In this document: positions 40,681 through 48,330 of the stretch, in pieces
Layout of the letters: each line of letters opens with the position of its first letter
How positions within the stretch are numbered: position 1 is the stretch's first letter
Origin: Halosimplex salinum
GTDB taxonomy: Archaea; Halobacteriota; Halobacteria; Halobacteriales; Haloarculaceae
Assembly (NCBI RefSeq): GCF_003730195.1
Contig: NZ_QWGG01000002.1
Location: 310,001 to 374,000, forward strand
Direction of reading: 5' to 3'
Length of the DNA stretch: 64,000 nt
Position numbers and translations under genes: made by a program
Notes under the pieces: model-generated
Database searches by the model: none
Told to the model about the DNA's origin: nothing
The model's input: the letters and a program-made list of their open reading frames with translations, nothing else

Positions 40681-42705
40681 TCAGCCCGACCGGAAGAGCG
40701 CCGTCAGGAGTTTCCGCTGGGCCTCGCGGACGTGGTTCGCGAAAGTCGGCTGGGTGATGCCGAGCGTCGCCGCGATGTCGCTGCCGGTCTGGCGCCGCGG
40801 CGACTCGAAGTAGCCGCCGTAGTGGGCGGCCTGGAGCGCCTCGTACTGTCGGTCGGTGAGCTGTGACTCGATCCGCTGGCGGAAGTGTCGGTCCGCTTCG
40901 ACGGGCGTCTCGCGCACTCGCCGGGCCAGCAGGACGGTCTCGGGGTGGGACTCGCGGACGGCGTCGACGAACTCGCGGACGTCGACGCTCCGCGCGACGG
41001 TGACGACCGCGCGGACCCCGTCGCCGGTCGTCTCCGCGTCGACGACGCCCGCGCCCAGCGAGGCGAGCGTCCCCGGCACCGTCTCGCCCTCGGCGATCAC
41101 CTCCACGAGCGCGCCGTCGTCGCGGTCAGTGAGGTGCCGGGCCTCGGCGACGCCGTCGGTGGCCGTCGCGGCCGCGACGACCCTGTCGCCGGGCGCGTCG
41201 ACGGAGACGAACAGCCGCGTGTATCCGCTCCGGTTCGGCGCCGCGCTCTCCAGGTTGACTGTCGCGTCGGTCGCGTCGGCCAGTTCCGCGAGGACCGTCC
41301 TCGGTTCCGGCACCGATAGTTCGAGTTCGACGGTCGTGTTCCCGAGCGCGAGCGCCCGCAACTCGACCGACGTCAGCGCGTACGCGACGACGCGGCGCAG
41401 GTGCTCGACGACCGCGCGGACCGGTCCGTCGAGTGCGCCGACCGCTCGCCCGTACACCGCGAGCACGCCGTGCGTGCCCTCCTCGCCGCCGATCGGGACC
41501 GCGAGGGCCGAGCGGAGCCCCGCGTCGAGTGCGGCCCGCCGCCAGGCGGCCGGCGCGGATCCGGCCGCGAGGTCGCGCTCCGCGACGGTGGTCCGTTCGG
41601 AGAGGACCCGCGCCGCCGGCGGCCCCGACTCGTCGCCCAGGTCGAAGGTCACGCCCGACGGATACGCCTCGCCGTCGCCCGCGACCGCCGCGGGGACGAG
41701 TTCGCTCGCGCCGGGCGAGACGGTGCCGAACCAGGCGAGCGCGACCGGCTCCGCGGCCGCGAGTTCGGTGCAGACCGCCTCTCGGACCGCCTGGGTCGAC
41801 TCGGCCGCCAGCACGCGTCGCTCGGCGCTGCGTTCCGTCGCCGTCGCGGCCGCGAGGCGGTCGGTCTCGGCGCGACACCGGCGGTGCTGCTCCCGGGACC
41901 GCCGGAGGGCCCGGCCGGCGGCGAGTCGATCGAGCGCGAGCGATCCCGTCGTCGCGACGAGCGAGAGGCCCGTCAGCAGGTCGGGCGTCACGTCGTCGCG
42001 GTCGCGGACGCCGGCGACTAACACGCCGTGGTCCCCCATGGGGACGGCGAGGCCGCCCGCGTACGGCCGGTCGGGCAGGGCGTTCAGCGGGACCGCGTCG
42101 GGGCCGACGACGCGGCGTTCGCCGGTCCGGTCGGCGGCCCTGACGACCGGCTCGGCGTCGCCGGCGACGGACGGGCCGACGGGTCCGAGCGGCGCCGACG
42201 CCTCGTCGCGGAGGTAACAGCCGAGTTCGAGCCACGGAAGCCCGCTGGCGGCCGCGACGATCCGGTCGACGGTGTCGCGGGGCGAGTCCGCGGTCGCGAC
42301 GCCCTCGTCGGGGTCGGTCACGGCCCGGACCAGCCGTCGCACGCTCGCCGCCGGCGTCTCGTCGGTGAACAGGACGACGACGCCGCCGACGGCCGGGTCG
42401 GCGGTGAAATCGAACAGCGTCGCGGCGACGGCGGCGCCGTCCGAGCGACCGGCCGGGCGGACGGTGACGCGCGCCTCGGTCCCGTCGCCGTCGACGAGCG
42501 ACGCGAACGCGTCGGCGAATGCCGGGACGTCGGCCGGGGCCACCAACCGACCGACGTCCTCGAGCGGTGCCGCGGGGGCGACGCCGGCGACGGCTGCGGC
42601 GGCGGGGCTGACGTACCGCGTCTCGCCCGCCGGGTCGAGCACGGCGACCGGCAGTCGCTCGACCAGCCGCTCGAACGCGTCGACGGTGTCGGGGCGGAGC
42701 GTCAT
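40681..42705 (-). CDS. Bacterio-opsin-activator-like regulator (PAS, GAF-like, bat, HTH_10)
   Basis: This 674-residue cytosolic protein has an N-terminal PAS domain (about 5-105, LVERLPVAVLDPAGETRYVSP), then two GAF-like domains (about 130-265 and 300-440) and the bacterioopsin transactivator region. It ends in an HTH_10 domain (LTDRQYEALQAAHYGGYFESPRRQTGSDIAATLGITQPTFANHVREAQ). Such proteins are thought to sense redox, light or small ligands and control nearby genes. It is divergent from the DUF4129/DUF58 operon with back-to-back dyads between them, and is a candidate regulator for the motif family. ATG 42705 is overlapped by the stop of a leader ORF. Confidence 0.88.
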   Translation of the reverse strand: MTLRPDTVDAFERLVERLPVAVLDPAGETRYVSPAAAAVAGVAPAAPLEDVGRLVAPADVPAFADAFASLVDGDGTEARVTVRPAGRSDGAAVAATLFDFTADPAVGGVVVLFTDETPAASVRRLVRAVTDPDEGVATADSPRDTVDRIVAAASGLPWLELGCYLRDEASAPLGPVGPSVAGDAEPVVRAADRTGERRVVGPDAVPLNALPDRPYAGGLAVPMGDHGVLVAGVRDRDDVTPDLLTGLSLVATTGSLALDRLAAGRALRRSREQHRRCRAETDRLAAATATERSAERRVLAAESTQAVREAVCTELAAAEPVALAWFGTVSPGASELVPAAVAGDGEAYPSGVTFDLGDESGPPAARVLSERTTVAERDLAAGSAPAAWRRAALDAGLRSALAVPIGGEEGTHGVLAVYGRAVGALDGPVRAVVEHLRRVVAYALTSVELRALALGNTTVELELSVPEPRTVLAELADATDATVNLESAAPNRSGYTRLFVSVDAPGDRVVAAATATDGVAEARHLTDRDDGALVEVIAEGETVPGTLASLGAGVVDAETTGDGVRAVVTVARSVDVREFVDAVRESHPETVLLARRVRETPVEADRHFRQRIESQLTDRQYEALQAAHYGGYFESPRRQTGSDIAATLGITQPTFANHVREAQRKLLTALFRSG

Positions 42706-42752
42706 CGCCGCTGGCCCGGGGCCGGTCGGCGTGTGTTCGGACGTCGCTGCAT
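42702..42752 (-). CDS. Putative 16-codon leader ORF of the bat-like regulator
   Basis: MQRRPNTRRPAPGQRR. It starts at ATG 42752, 29 nt from the dyad at 42782-42798. The TGA overlaps the regulator ATG as ATGA (42705-42702). This is one of the clearest coupled examples. Confidence 0.5.
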   Translation of the reverse strand: MQRRPNTRRPAPGQRR

Positions 42753-42781
42753 CTACCCGCCGGAGGGTCCCGTCCGTCGTT

Positions 42782-42798
42782 ATTATCTGTGCGGTAGC
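42782..42798 (-). promoter_or_regulatory. 17-bp dyad promoter motif (bat-like regulator)
   Basis: Toward the gene it reads GCTACCGCACAGATAAT. It is separated by only 4 bp from the rightward dyad at 42803-42819. Confidence 0.65.
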
Positions 42799-42802
42799 GG
42801 GC

Positions 42803-42819
42803 CTTATCATCTGAATAAT
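42803..42819 (+). promoter_or_regulatory. 17-bp dyad promoter motif (DUF4129 operon)
   Basis: CTTATCATCTGAATAAT, ending 33 nt before ATG 42853 of a leader ORF and 106 nt before ATG 42926. Confidence 0.65.
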
Positions 42820-42852
42820 AAACGGACGGGACGGCGTGTCCTCGTCCACAGT

Positions 42853-42936
42853 ATGTCGGGAGTGCGTACGTTGCGCGGCGGCCGCGCGGCCCGCGCGGGC
42901 CGCCCGCTCGTTCCGTGGAGGGAGCATGGACTCTGA
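42853..42936 (+). CDS. Putative 27-codon leader ORF of the DUF4129 operon
   Basis: It starts at ATG 42853 and stops at TGA 42934-42936, overlapping the first 11 nt of the DUF4129 gene (ATGGACTCTGA). The peptide is Arg/Gly-rich without a recognised domain. Confidence 0.38.
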   Translation: MSGVRTLRGGRAARAGRPLVPWREHGL

Positions 42937-43792
42937 ACGGCTCTTCAGCGTGGCCGCGGCGGTGGTGCTGCTCGCCGGCATCGGTGCGTCGGCGACGACG
43001 CTCCAGTCGACGGTAGAGACCACCCCGGACGACGTCATCGACGTCGACAGCGCGTCGCTCCCGATGTCCTCGGACGACGTCGGCGAGTACGCCGACCGCC
43101 TCGATTCCGACTCGGGGTCCGACGGCACCGCTCCCGACCAGTCGGGCGACCCGTCCGAACCGAGCGGCGACTCCGGAGACGGGGACGAGAGCGAGAGCGA
43201 GAGCGAAGACGGGGACGAGAGCGAGAGCGAGAGCGAGGACGGCGACGGACAGCAGGGAGGGTCCTCCGAGCCGACGGCGGGTGACCACACGGGAGAGCGA
43301 CGGACGGAGGGGCCGGGTGATCTGCCCGGCCGCGACACGCAGTCCCTGCTCGAGTGGCTGCTCTCGCTACTGGGCGCCCTCCTTGCGGCGCTCTTGCGGG
43401 CGCTCCCCGTCCTCGTCGCTCTGGGGCTGCTCGCGGCCGCCGTCGCCAACCGCGACCGCATCGCCGCGGCGCTCCGGGAGCGGTTCGGTCGGGGCGACGA
43501 CCTCCCGGACGAGGCCGACGGACCGCCGCTCCGGGCCGCACCGGACAACGAGGTCGAACGGGCCTGGTACGAGATGGCCGCGCTCGTCGACGGCGACGGG
43601 GTCGAGACGACGAGTCCCCGCGAGTGCGCCCGCCGCGCCGTCGCGGACGGGGCGGACCGCGCCGCCGTCGAGCGCGTCACGGAGACGTTCGAATCGGTCC
43701 GCTACGGTCACGCGGCGGTCACGCCCGACCGGCGCGACCGGGCCCTCGACGGGCTCGCGGACGTCCGGTCGCAACTGGGGGTGGGCTCGTGA
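42926..43792 (+). CDS. DUF4129 domain membrane protein
   Basis: The protein has 288 residues. An N-terminal helix (LFSVAAAVVLLAGIGA) acts as signal or anchor. An Asp/Ser/Glu-rich extracellular stretch (about 55-125) has DGDESESESE repeats. A membrane helix (about 143-172) is followed by the cytosolic DUF4129 domain (EVERAWYEMAALVDGDGVETTSPRECARRAV). DUF4129 proteins usually accompany MoxR, DUF58 and transglutaminase genes in systems that fold or assemble surface proteins, though the reaction is not known. It is first of a four-gene operon with 4-nt overlaps. Confidence 0.85.
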   Translation: MDSERLFSVAAAVVLLAGIGASATTLQSTVETTPDDVIDVDSASLPMSSDDVGEYADRLDSDSGSDGTAPDQSGDPSEPSGDSGDGDESESESEDGDESESESEDGDGQQGGSSEPTAGDHTGERRTEGPGDLPGRDTQSLLEWLLSLLGALLAALLRALPVLVALGLLAAAVANRDRIAAALRERFGRGDDLPDEADGPPLRAAPDNEVERAWYEMAALVDGDGVETTSPRECARRAVADGADRAAVERVTETFESVRYGHAAVTPDRRDRALDGLADVRSQLGVGS

Positions 43793-44394
43793 ACCGCCGG
43801 CGACTCGCGCTCGGCGTCCCCGGCGTCGCCCTCGTGGCGCTCGCGCTCGTCGGGACGGGCCTCGTCGGTGGCCTCGTCCCGGCGGAGGCGGCCGTCGCCG
43901 TCCTCGGGACCGACTACTTCTTCGTCGCACTCATCGGGGGCGGCTCCCTCGCGGTCGCGGCGGCCGTCCTCGTCGACGGCGACGCGGTTGACCAGGCGCG
44001 GATGCCCGACCCGGAGTCGGTGACGGCGGTCCCCGCACCCGGCGACGACCTCGGCGACCGACTCGACGGCTGGCGCGTCGCCGTCCCCGTCCTGAGCCGG
44101 CGGGCCCGGCGCGAGGTCCGCGATCGACTCCGCGAGGACGCGGTCACCGCCGTTCGCAGGGCGCGAAACTGCGACGAGGCCGCCGCCGTCGAGCGCGTCG
44201 ACAGCGGCGCGTGGACGACCGACCCCCGCGCCGCGGCGTTCCTCGCGTCCGACCGAAGCGCGTCTCTGGCGGACGTTCTCGCCGGCGCGGTGCGGGGCGA
44301 AACGCCCTTCGGCGACGGCGCTCGCCGGACCGCGGACGCCGTCGCCGACGTCGAACTCGGCGGGACCGAGCGCGAGTCGGAGGCGGCCCGATGA
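43789..44394 (+). CDS. Membrane protein of a DUF58/MoxR locus (DUF7269-like)
   Basis: The protein has 201 residues. It has two N-terminal helices (about 6-28 and 42-62), then a soluble acidic domain with RREVRDRLREDAVTAVRRARNCDEAAAVERVDSG. This matches the small conserved membrane protein regularly found between DUF4129 and DUF58 genes in haloarchaea; the family name is tentative. The start is GTG 43789 (GTGA with the upstream stop), and the end overlaps the DUF58 ATG (ATGA). Confidence 0.75.
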   Translation: MNRRRLALGVPGVALVALALVGTGLVGGLVPAEAAVAVLGTDYFFVALIGGGSLAVAAAVLVDGDAVDQARMPDPESVTAVPAPGDDLGDRLDGWRVAVPVLSRRARREVRDRLREDAVTAVRRARNCDEAAAVERVDSGAWTTDPRAAAFLASDRSASLADVLAGAVRGETPFGDGARRTADAVADVELGGTERESEAAR

Positions 44395-45656
44395 CCGACC
44401 GGCGGACCCGTCGGACGGAGCGCTGGCGCGGCGTGATCGGCGTCGCGCTCGTCGCGCTGACGGCCGGCCTGCTCCTGACCCTCCCGAACGTCGTCCTGCT
44501 GTCGGTCGCGGGCGTCGTCTTCGCCGCCTACCCGGCGCTGACGCGGGAACCCGCTCCCGTCCTGTCGCTGGAGCGGCGACTCGACGACGAGCGCCCCGGA
44601 CAGGGCGACCCGGTCGAGGTGACGGTCGAACTCGCGAACGAGGGCGACGCGACGCTGTTCGACTGCCGGGTCGTCGACGGGGTCCCCGAGACGCTCCGCG
44701 TGACCGACGGCGCGCCGCGTCACGCGGGCGTCCTCCGTCCGGGAGACTCCCTGACGTTCAGCTACACCGTCCGGGCCGAGCGCGGCAAGCACCCCTTCGA
44801 CCCCGCGACGGTCGTCGTGCGCGACCCGGCCGGCGCCCGCGAGGTCGAACAGTCGGTCGCCCGAGACACCGAGATCGACTGCACCGTCGCCGACGCGGCC
44901 GCCCCGTTGCGGGACCAGACGCTGGCCGACGTGGGCCGCGTCACCGCCGACGACGGCGGGAGCGGCGTCGAGTTCCACCGCACCCGCGAGTACCAGCGCG
45001 GCGACGCGCCGAGCCGGATCGACTGGAAGCGCTTCGCGCGGACGGGGTCGCTCTCGACCGTCGAGTTCCGCCGCGAGCGCGCCGCGAGCGTCGTTCTCGT
45101 CGTCGACGCTCGCGAGCCCGCCTACCGCGGTCGAGAGGGCGAGCCACACGCAGTCGCCTACTCGGTCTCGGGCGCGCGTCAGGTCGCCGCCAGTCTCGCC
45201 GGGAGTCGCAACCGGGTCGGCGTCGCGGCGCTCGGGCGCTCGTTCGCCTGGCTCGAACCGGGCGCCGGCCGCTCGCACGTCGACGACGTCGAGGCGCTCC
45301 TCGCGACGCACGAGGCGCTCTCGCCGACGCCGCCCGACGGCGACTGCCCGCTCGACGACCAGGTCGAACGGCTGCGCGAGCGCCTCGACGACCGCTCGCA
45401 GGTGGTGCTGTTCTCGCCGCTGACCGACGACGCGATCTGCGAGACCGCGCGGTCGATCGAGGCCCGCGGCCACGCGGTCACCGTCGTCAGCCCGACCGTC
45501 ACCGACCGCGACGGGCCGGAGCGCCGCCTGGCCGTCGCCGAGCGCCGCCACCGACTCAGCGACCTCCGCAACGCCGGGATACGCGTCGTCGAGTGGGCGC
45601 CCGAGCGACCGCTGGCCGCCGCTCTCGCGGCGACGAGCGAGGGGGTGGTCGCGTGA
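44391..45656 (+). CDS. DUF58 domain protein (MoxR-associated)
   Basis: The protein has 421 residues. Two short N-terminal helices (about 14-50) are followed by a beta-sandwich region (VEVTVELANEGDATLFDCRV). The DUF58 core has the hallmark EFHRTREYQRGDAPSRIDWKRFARTGSL, followed by a vWA-like fold (VVLVVDAREP). DUF58 proteins work with MoxR AAA+ ATPases in assembling or maturing surface or metalloprotein complexes. The matching moxR gene here lies convergently downstream instead of upstream in the operon. The stop overlaps the next GTG. Confidence 0.92.
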   Translation: MTDRRTRRTERWRGVIGVALVALTAGLLLTLPNVVLLSVAGVVFAAYPALTREPAPVLSLERRLDDERPGQGDPVEVTVELANEGDATLFDCRVVDGVPETLRVTDGAPRHAGVLRPGDSLTFSYTVRAERGKHPFDPATVVVRDPAGAREVEQSVARDTEIDCTVADAAAPLRDQTLADVGRVTADDGGSGVEFHRTREYQRGDAPSRIDWKRFARTGSLSTVEFRRERAASVVLVVDAREPAYRGREGEPHAVAYSVSGARQVAASLAGSRNRVGVAALGRSFAWLEPGAGRSHVDDVEALLATHEALSPTPPDGDCPLDDQVERLRERLDDRSQVVLFSPLTDDAICETARSIEARGHAVTVVSPTVTDRDGPERRLAVAERRHRLSDLRNAGIRVVEWAPERPLAAALAATSEGVVA

Positions 45657-46351
45657 GCGCCCCGGGCGAGACCGTCTCGGCGAACCTCCGTCCGGCGCGC
45701 CTGAGCGGGGCGCTCTCGGTCGCCGTCGCGTTCGGCGCGCTCGTCTCGCTCGGCGGCGGTCTGACGACCGTGTTCGCCGTCGAGGCGCTCGGACTGGCGC
45801 TCCTGGCGGTCGGCGCGACGGTCCGCCGCGACCGGTCGCGACCGGCCGGCGACGCGCTGGTCGCCGTCGCGCTCGCCGTCGTCCTCGGCGCGCTCGCCTT
45901 CCTCTGGATCGACACCCGGGACCTCCTCGTCGCCGCGCGGGCCGTCCCGGGGATGGTCGGCGTGCTGGTCCTCGCGCTCGGCGTGATCCCGGCGCGCGGC
46001 CGGGGGTCGCGACGACTGGTGAAAGTCGGCTCCGGGCTGGTCCTCCTCTCGGTCTTCGCGACCGCCGTCGTGCTGAAGCCGCCGCTCCAGACGCTCCTCG
46101 TCGGCACTGTCGCCACTGTGCTCGCGTGGGACTTCGGCGAGAACGCGATCGGACTCGGGGCGCAACTCGGCCGTCGCGCCGAGACGTACCGGGTCGAACT
46201 CGCACACGGATTCGCGTCGGCGGCGGTCGGCGCGGGAGCGGTCGTCGCCGGGAAGACCGTCGCCGGCGTCGGGACGCCGGGGTTCCCGCTCGGCGTGTTC
46301 GCGCTGCTGCTTACCGGTCTCCTCCTGCTCGCGGGCGCGCTTCACGACTGA
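45653..46351 (+). CDS. Polytopic membrane protein of the DUF58 operon (DUF7519-like)
   Basis: The protein has 232 residues with six to seven predicted helices and few polar residues apart from short Arg/Asp loops. I recognise it only by context: a membrane protein ending haloarchaeal DUF4129-DUF58 operons. The 3' end overlaps the convergent moxR gene by 41 nt (46311-46351), so antisense interference at the 3' ends is possible. Confidence 0.72.
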   Translation: MSAPGETVSANLRPARLSGALSVAVAFGALVSLGGGLTTVFAVEALGLALLAVGATVRRDRSRPAGDALVAVALAVVLGALAFLWIDTRDLLVAARAVPGMVGVLVLALGVIPARGRGSRRLVKVGSGLVLLSVFATAVVLKPPLQTLLVGTVATVLAWDFGENAIGLGAQLGRRAETYRVELAHGFASAAVGAGAVVAGKTVAGVGTPGFPLGVFALLLTGLLLLAGALHD

Positions 46352-47297
46352 CGGTCGGGACGGTCACCTCGTCGACGGCGTCGGTGACCACGTCGCGTTT
46401 GGTGACGTCGCCGACGCGGGCGTCGGCGGTCAGCACGACCCGGTGTGCGAGCACCGGCTGTGCGACCCGCCGGACGTCGTCGGGCGTCACGTACTCCCGT
46501 CCCCGGAGCGCAGCGGTCGCCCGCGCGGCCTCGAAGAGCCGCTGGGTGCCGCGCGGCGAGACGCCGACGTCGACGCGCCCGTCGGTCCGGGTCCGCCGGA
46601 CGAGGTCGACCACGTACTGCTTGACGTCGCGGTCGATGTCGAGCCCCTCGGGAGCTTGCTGGAGGGCGCGCACCCGCTCGGTGCCGAGGACGCGCTCGAC
46701 CGCGGAGAACTGGTCTTCGCGCGCCTCGCGTCGGTCCAGCAGCTCCATCTCGCCGCGCTCGTCGGGGTAGCCGATGCTCGTCTTGACGAGGAAGCGGTCC
46801 TTCTGGGCCTCCGGGAGGGGGAACGTGCCGTTGCCGCTCTCGACGGGGTTCTGCGTCGCGATGACGAAAAACGGCTCCGGGAGGTCGTGGGTCTCGCCGT
46901 CGACGGTGACCTGTTCCTCCTCCATCGCCTCCAGTAGCGCGGCCTGGGTCTTCGGCGACGCGCGGTTGATCTCGTCCGCGAGGACGACGTTCGCGAACAG
47001 CGGCCCGGGGTGGAAGTCGAACCCGTCGGTCCGTTCGTCGAACACGTAGGTGCCGGTCACGTCCGCGGGGAGCAGGTCCGGCGTGAACTGCACGCGGGAG
47101 AACGACAGCCCGAGCGCGGCCGCGAAACACCGCGCGGTCAGCGTCTTGCCGGTCCCCGGGACGTCCTCCAGCAGGACGTGTCCGTCCGCGAGAACCGCGG
47201 TCAGGACGGTCTCGAGGAGCTCGTCGTCGGCGACGACGCCGCGAGAGACGGTTTCGATGACGGTGCGACAGGTATCGCCCGCGTCGGCGGCCTGCAT
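46311..47297 (-). CDS. MoxR family AAA+ ATPase
   Basis: The protein has 328 residues. Walker A is EDVPGTGKTLTAR (44-56), Walker B is NVVLADEINRASPKTQAALLEAM, sensor 1 is FFVIATQNPVESGNGTFPLPEAQ, and a C-terminal AAA lid contains GVSPRGTQRLFEAARATA. MoxR chaperones act with DUF58/vWA partners, here on the opposite strand. ATG 47297 is set by the dyad 28 nt upstream. The frame stays open to 47675, but that extension is Arg/Ser/Pro-rich and contains the promoter, so it is rejected. Confidence 0.93.
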   Translation of the reverse strand: MQAADAGDTCRTVIETVSRGVVADDELLETVLTAVLADGHVLLEDVPGTGKTLTARCFAAALGLSFSRVQFTPDLLPADVTGTYVFDERTDGFDFHPGPLFANVVLADEINRASPKTQAALLEAMEEEQVTVDGETHDLPEPFFVIATQNPVESGNGTFPLPEAQKDRFLVKTSIGYPDERGEMELLDRREAREDQFSAVERVLGTERVRALQQAPEGLDIDRDVKQYVVDLVRRTRTDGRVDVGVSPRGTQRLFEAARATAALRGREYVTPDDVRRVAQPVLAHRVVLTADARVGDVTKRDVVTDAVDEVTVPTVSREARPRAGGDR

Positions 47298-47325
47298 ACG
47301 TCCGACACCCGTCCCCCGCGCCGTT

Positions 47326-47342
47326 ATTATGACAGTGGTAAC
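47326..47342 (-). promoter_or_regulatory. 17-bp dyad promoter motif (moxR)
   Basis: Toward the gene it reads GTTACCACTGTCATAAT, 28 nt from ATG 47297. Confidence 0.68.
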
Positions 47343-47401
47343 TCGCCTCGATTTCGGGCCGACCGCTCTCGACGACGCCGACGGAGTGGTCTCGGCGGTC
47401 G

Positions 47402-47441
47402 GGTCGGTCGAGGAATTCGCAGGTCGGTCGAGGAACTCGCG
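47402..47441. repeat. 20-bp direct repeat, two copies
   Basis: GGTCGGTCGAGGAATTCGCA at 47402-47421 recurs at 47422-47441 with two changes. Confidence 0.8.
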
Positions 47442-47694
47442 GGTCGATAAAGTGGTGAGACGAACGCGCCCGGCGGGTGGGTGCCGCGCGCGTTCGTCGG
47501 TGGACAGCAACCGGTGCCGGTCGCGACGGGCTACTGGGGTACGGCGCGAACTGGGGTTCGGGCACGCCGTGGATGGCCGCGTTGACGTTCGATGGCTTGG
47601 GGTGGGTTCGCCGTTGGGTGGGAACGTCGGCACCGGCCCGTGATCTGTGGACGTCGGGCAACGTCCACTCGACACTGGGACCGCATGGGTCGTT

Positions 47695-47711
47695 ATTATG
47701 TTCCAGCTAAA
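47695..47711. promoter_or_regulatory. 17-bp dyad motif, orphan
   Basis: ATTATGTTCCAGCTAAA on the + strand. On the minus strand a GTG (47668) lies 26 nt away but opens only a 45-codon frame. It could drive a long moxR leader or a non-coding RNA. Confidence 0.4.
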
Positions 47712-47880
47712 CCGCCCCGACGGCCGGAATCGACGCCGCGGTCGGGACGGATCGACGACGCGCGAGCGGGCTCGTGCGGAGGGGACACTCGGCGTGTGAA
47801 GTGAGTGAGGGGTCGCGAGAAGCGGCTATCGGACGGAGTGGAGCGGGGGTTTCGGACGGCGAGGGATCGCGACGCGCTCG

Positions 47881-48225
47881 TCAGAACTCGCCGTCGGGTA
47901 TCGAGTCGAAGGCCGCGGGGTCCTGCCAGAGTTCGTGGAGGGTGCCCGCGGCGAGAAAGCGCGTCGGCGCGGCGACCCACTCGGTGGTCACGGGGTCTTC
48001 CAGCGCCGGCGCGTCCGTCTCGAACCACCACGCGACGTAGCGGCCGTCGGAGAGCCGTGCCGTCGGGTACATCTGTCCGTCGACCTCCACGTCGACCCGC
48101 GTCTCGTCGTCGACCGGCGGCCGCTCGTCGCCGTCGGTCGCGACGCTGATCTCGATGGGGATCGACCGCTCTCCGCCGCCGTCGCCGACACCGCCGTCGC
48201 CGCCGTGTTCCGTGGTCGGGATCAT
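47881..48225 (-). CDS. Conserved-type hypothetical protein (114 aa)
   Basis: I do not recognise the family. The 114-residue acidic protein has no signal or helix. A Gly/Asp-rich start is followed by a compact beta-rich domain (RVDVEVDGQMYPTARLSDGRYVAWWFE) and a helical end (HELWQDPAAFD). A TATA-like TTTATAC (minus strand, about 48257-48263) lies about 32 nt upstream of ATG 48225. Composition supports a real gene. Confidence 0.65.
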   Translation of the reverse strand: MIPTTEHGGDGGVGDGGGERSIPIEISVATDGDERPPVDDETRVDVEVDGQMYPTARLSDGRYVAWWFETDAPALEDPVTTEWVAAPTRFLAAGTLHELWQDPAAFDSIPDGEF

Positions 48226-48330
48226 CGTCGTCTTGCACGAGACGTGGCGTTCACGCCGTATAAACCCCAGTCGGTCAGGCGTCAGACGCCGGGCCGTTCG
48301 TCGGACTCACCGACCGCGAGGCCGCGACTG

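Larger units (their letters stand above)
47298..47880. other. Gene-free region with two dyad motifs
   Basis: The region has 583 bases with dyads at 47326-47342 and 47695-47711 and a 20-bp repeat at 47402-47441. Several GC-driven open frames lack acidic composition. Nothing else is recognised. Confidence 0.5.

Noticed and set aside
3337..47441. CRISPR arrays
   Set aside because: Tandem repeats are directly adjacent copies without spacers and have unrelated units. No cas genes are present.
46311..47675. N-terminal extension of MoxR to GTG 47675
   Set aside because: The added 126 residues are Arg/Ser/Pro-rich and the extension would contain the dyad promoter. ATG 47297 is at the usual 28-nt spacing.
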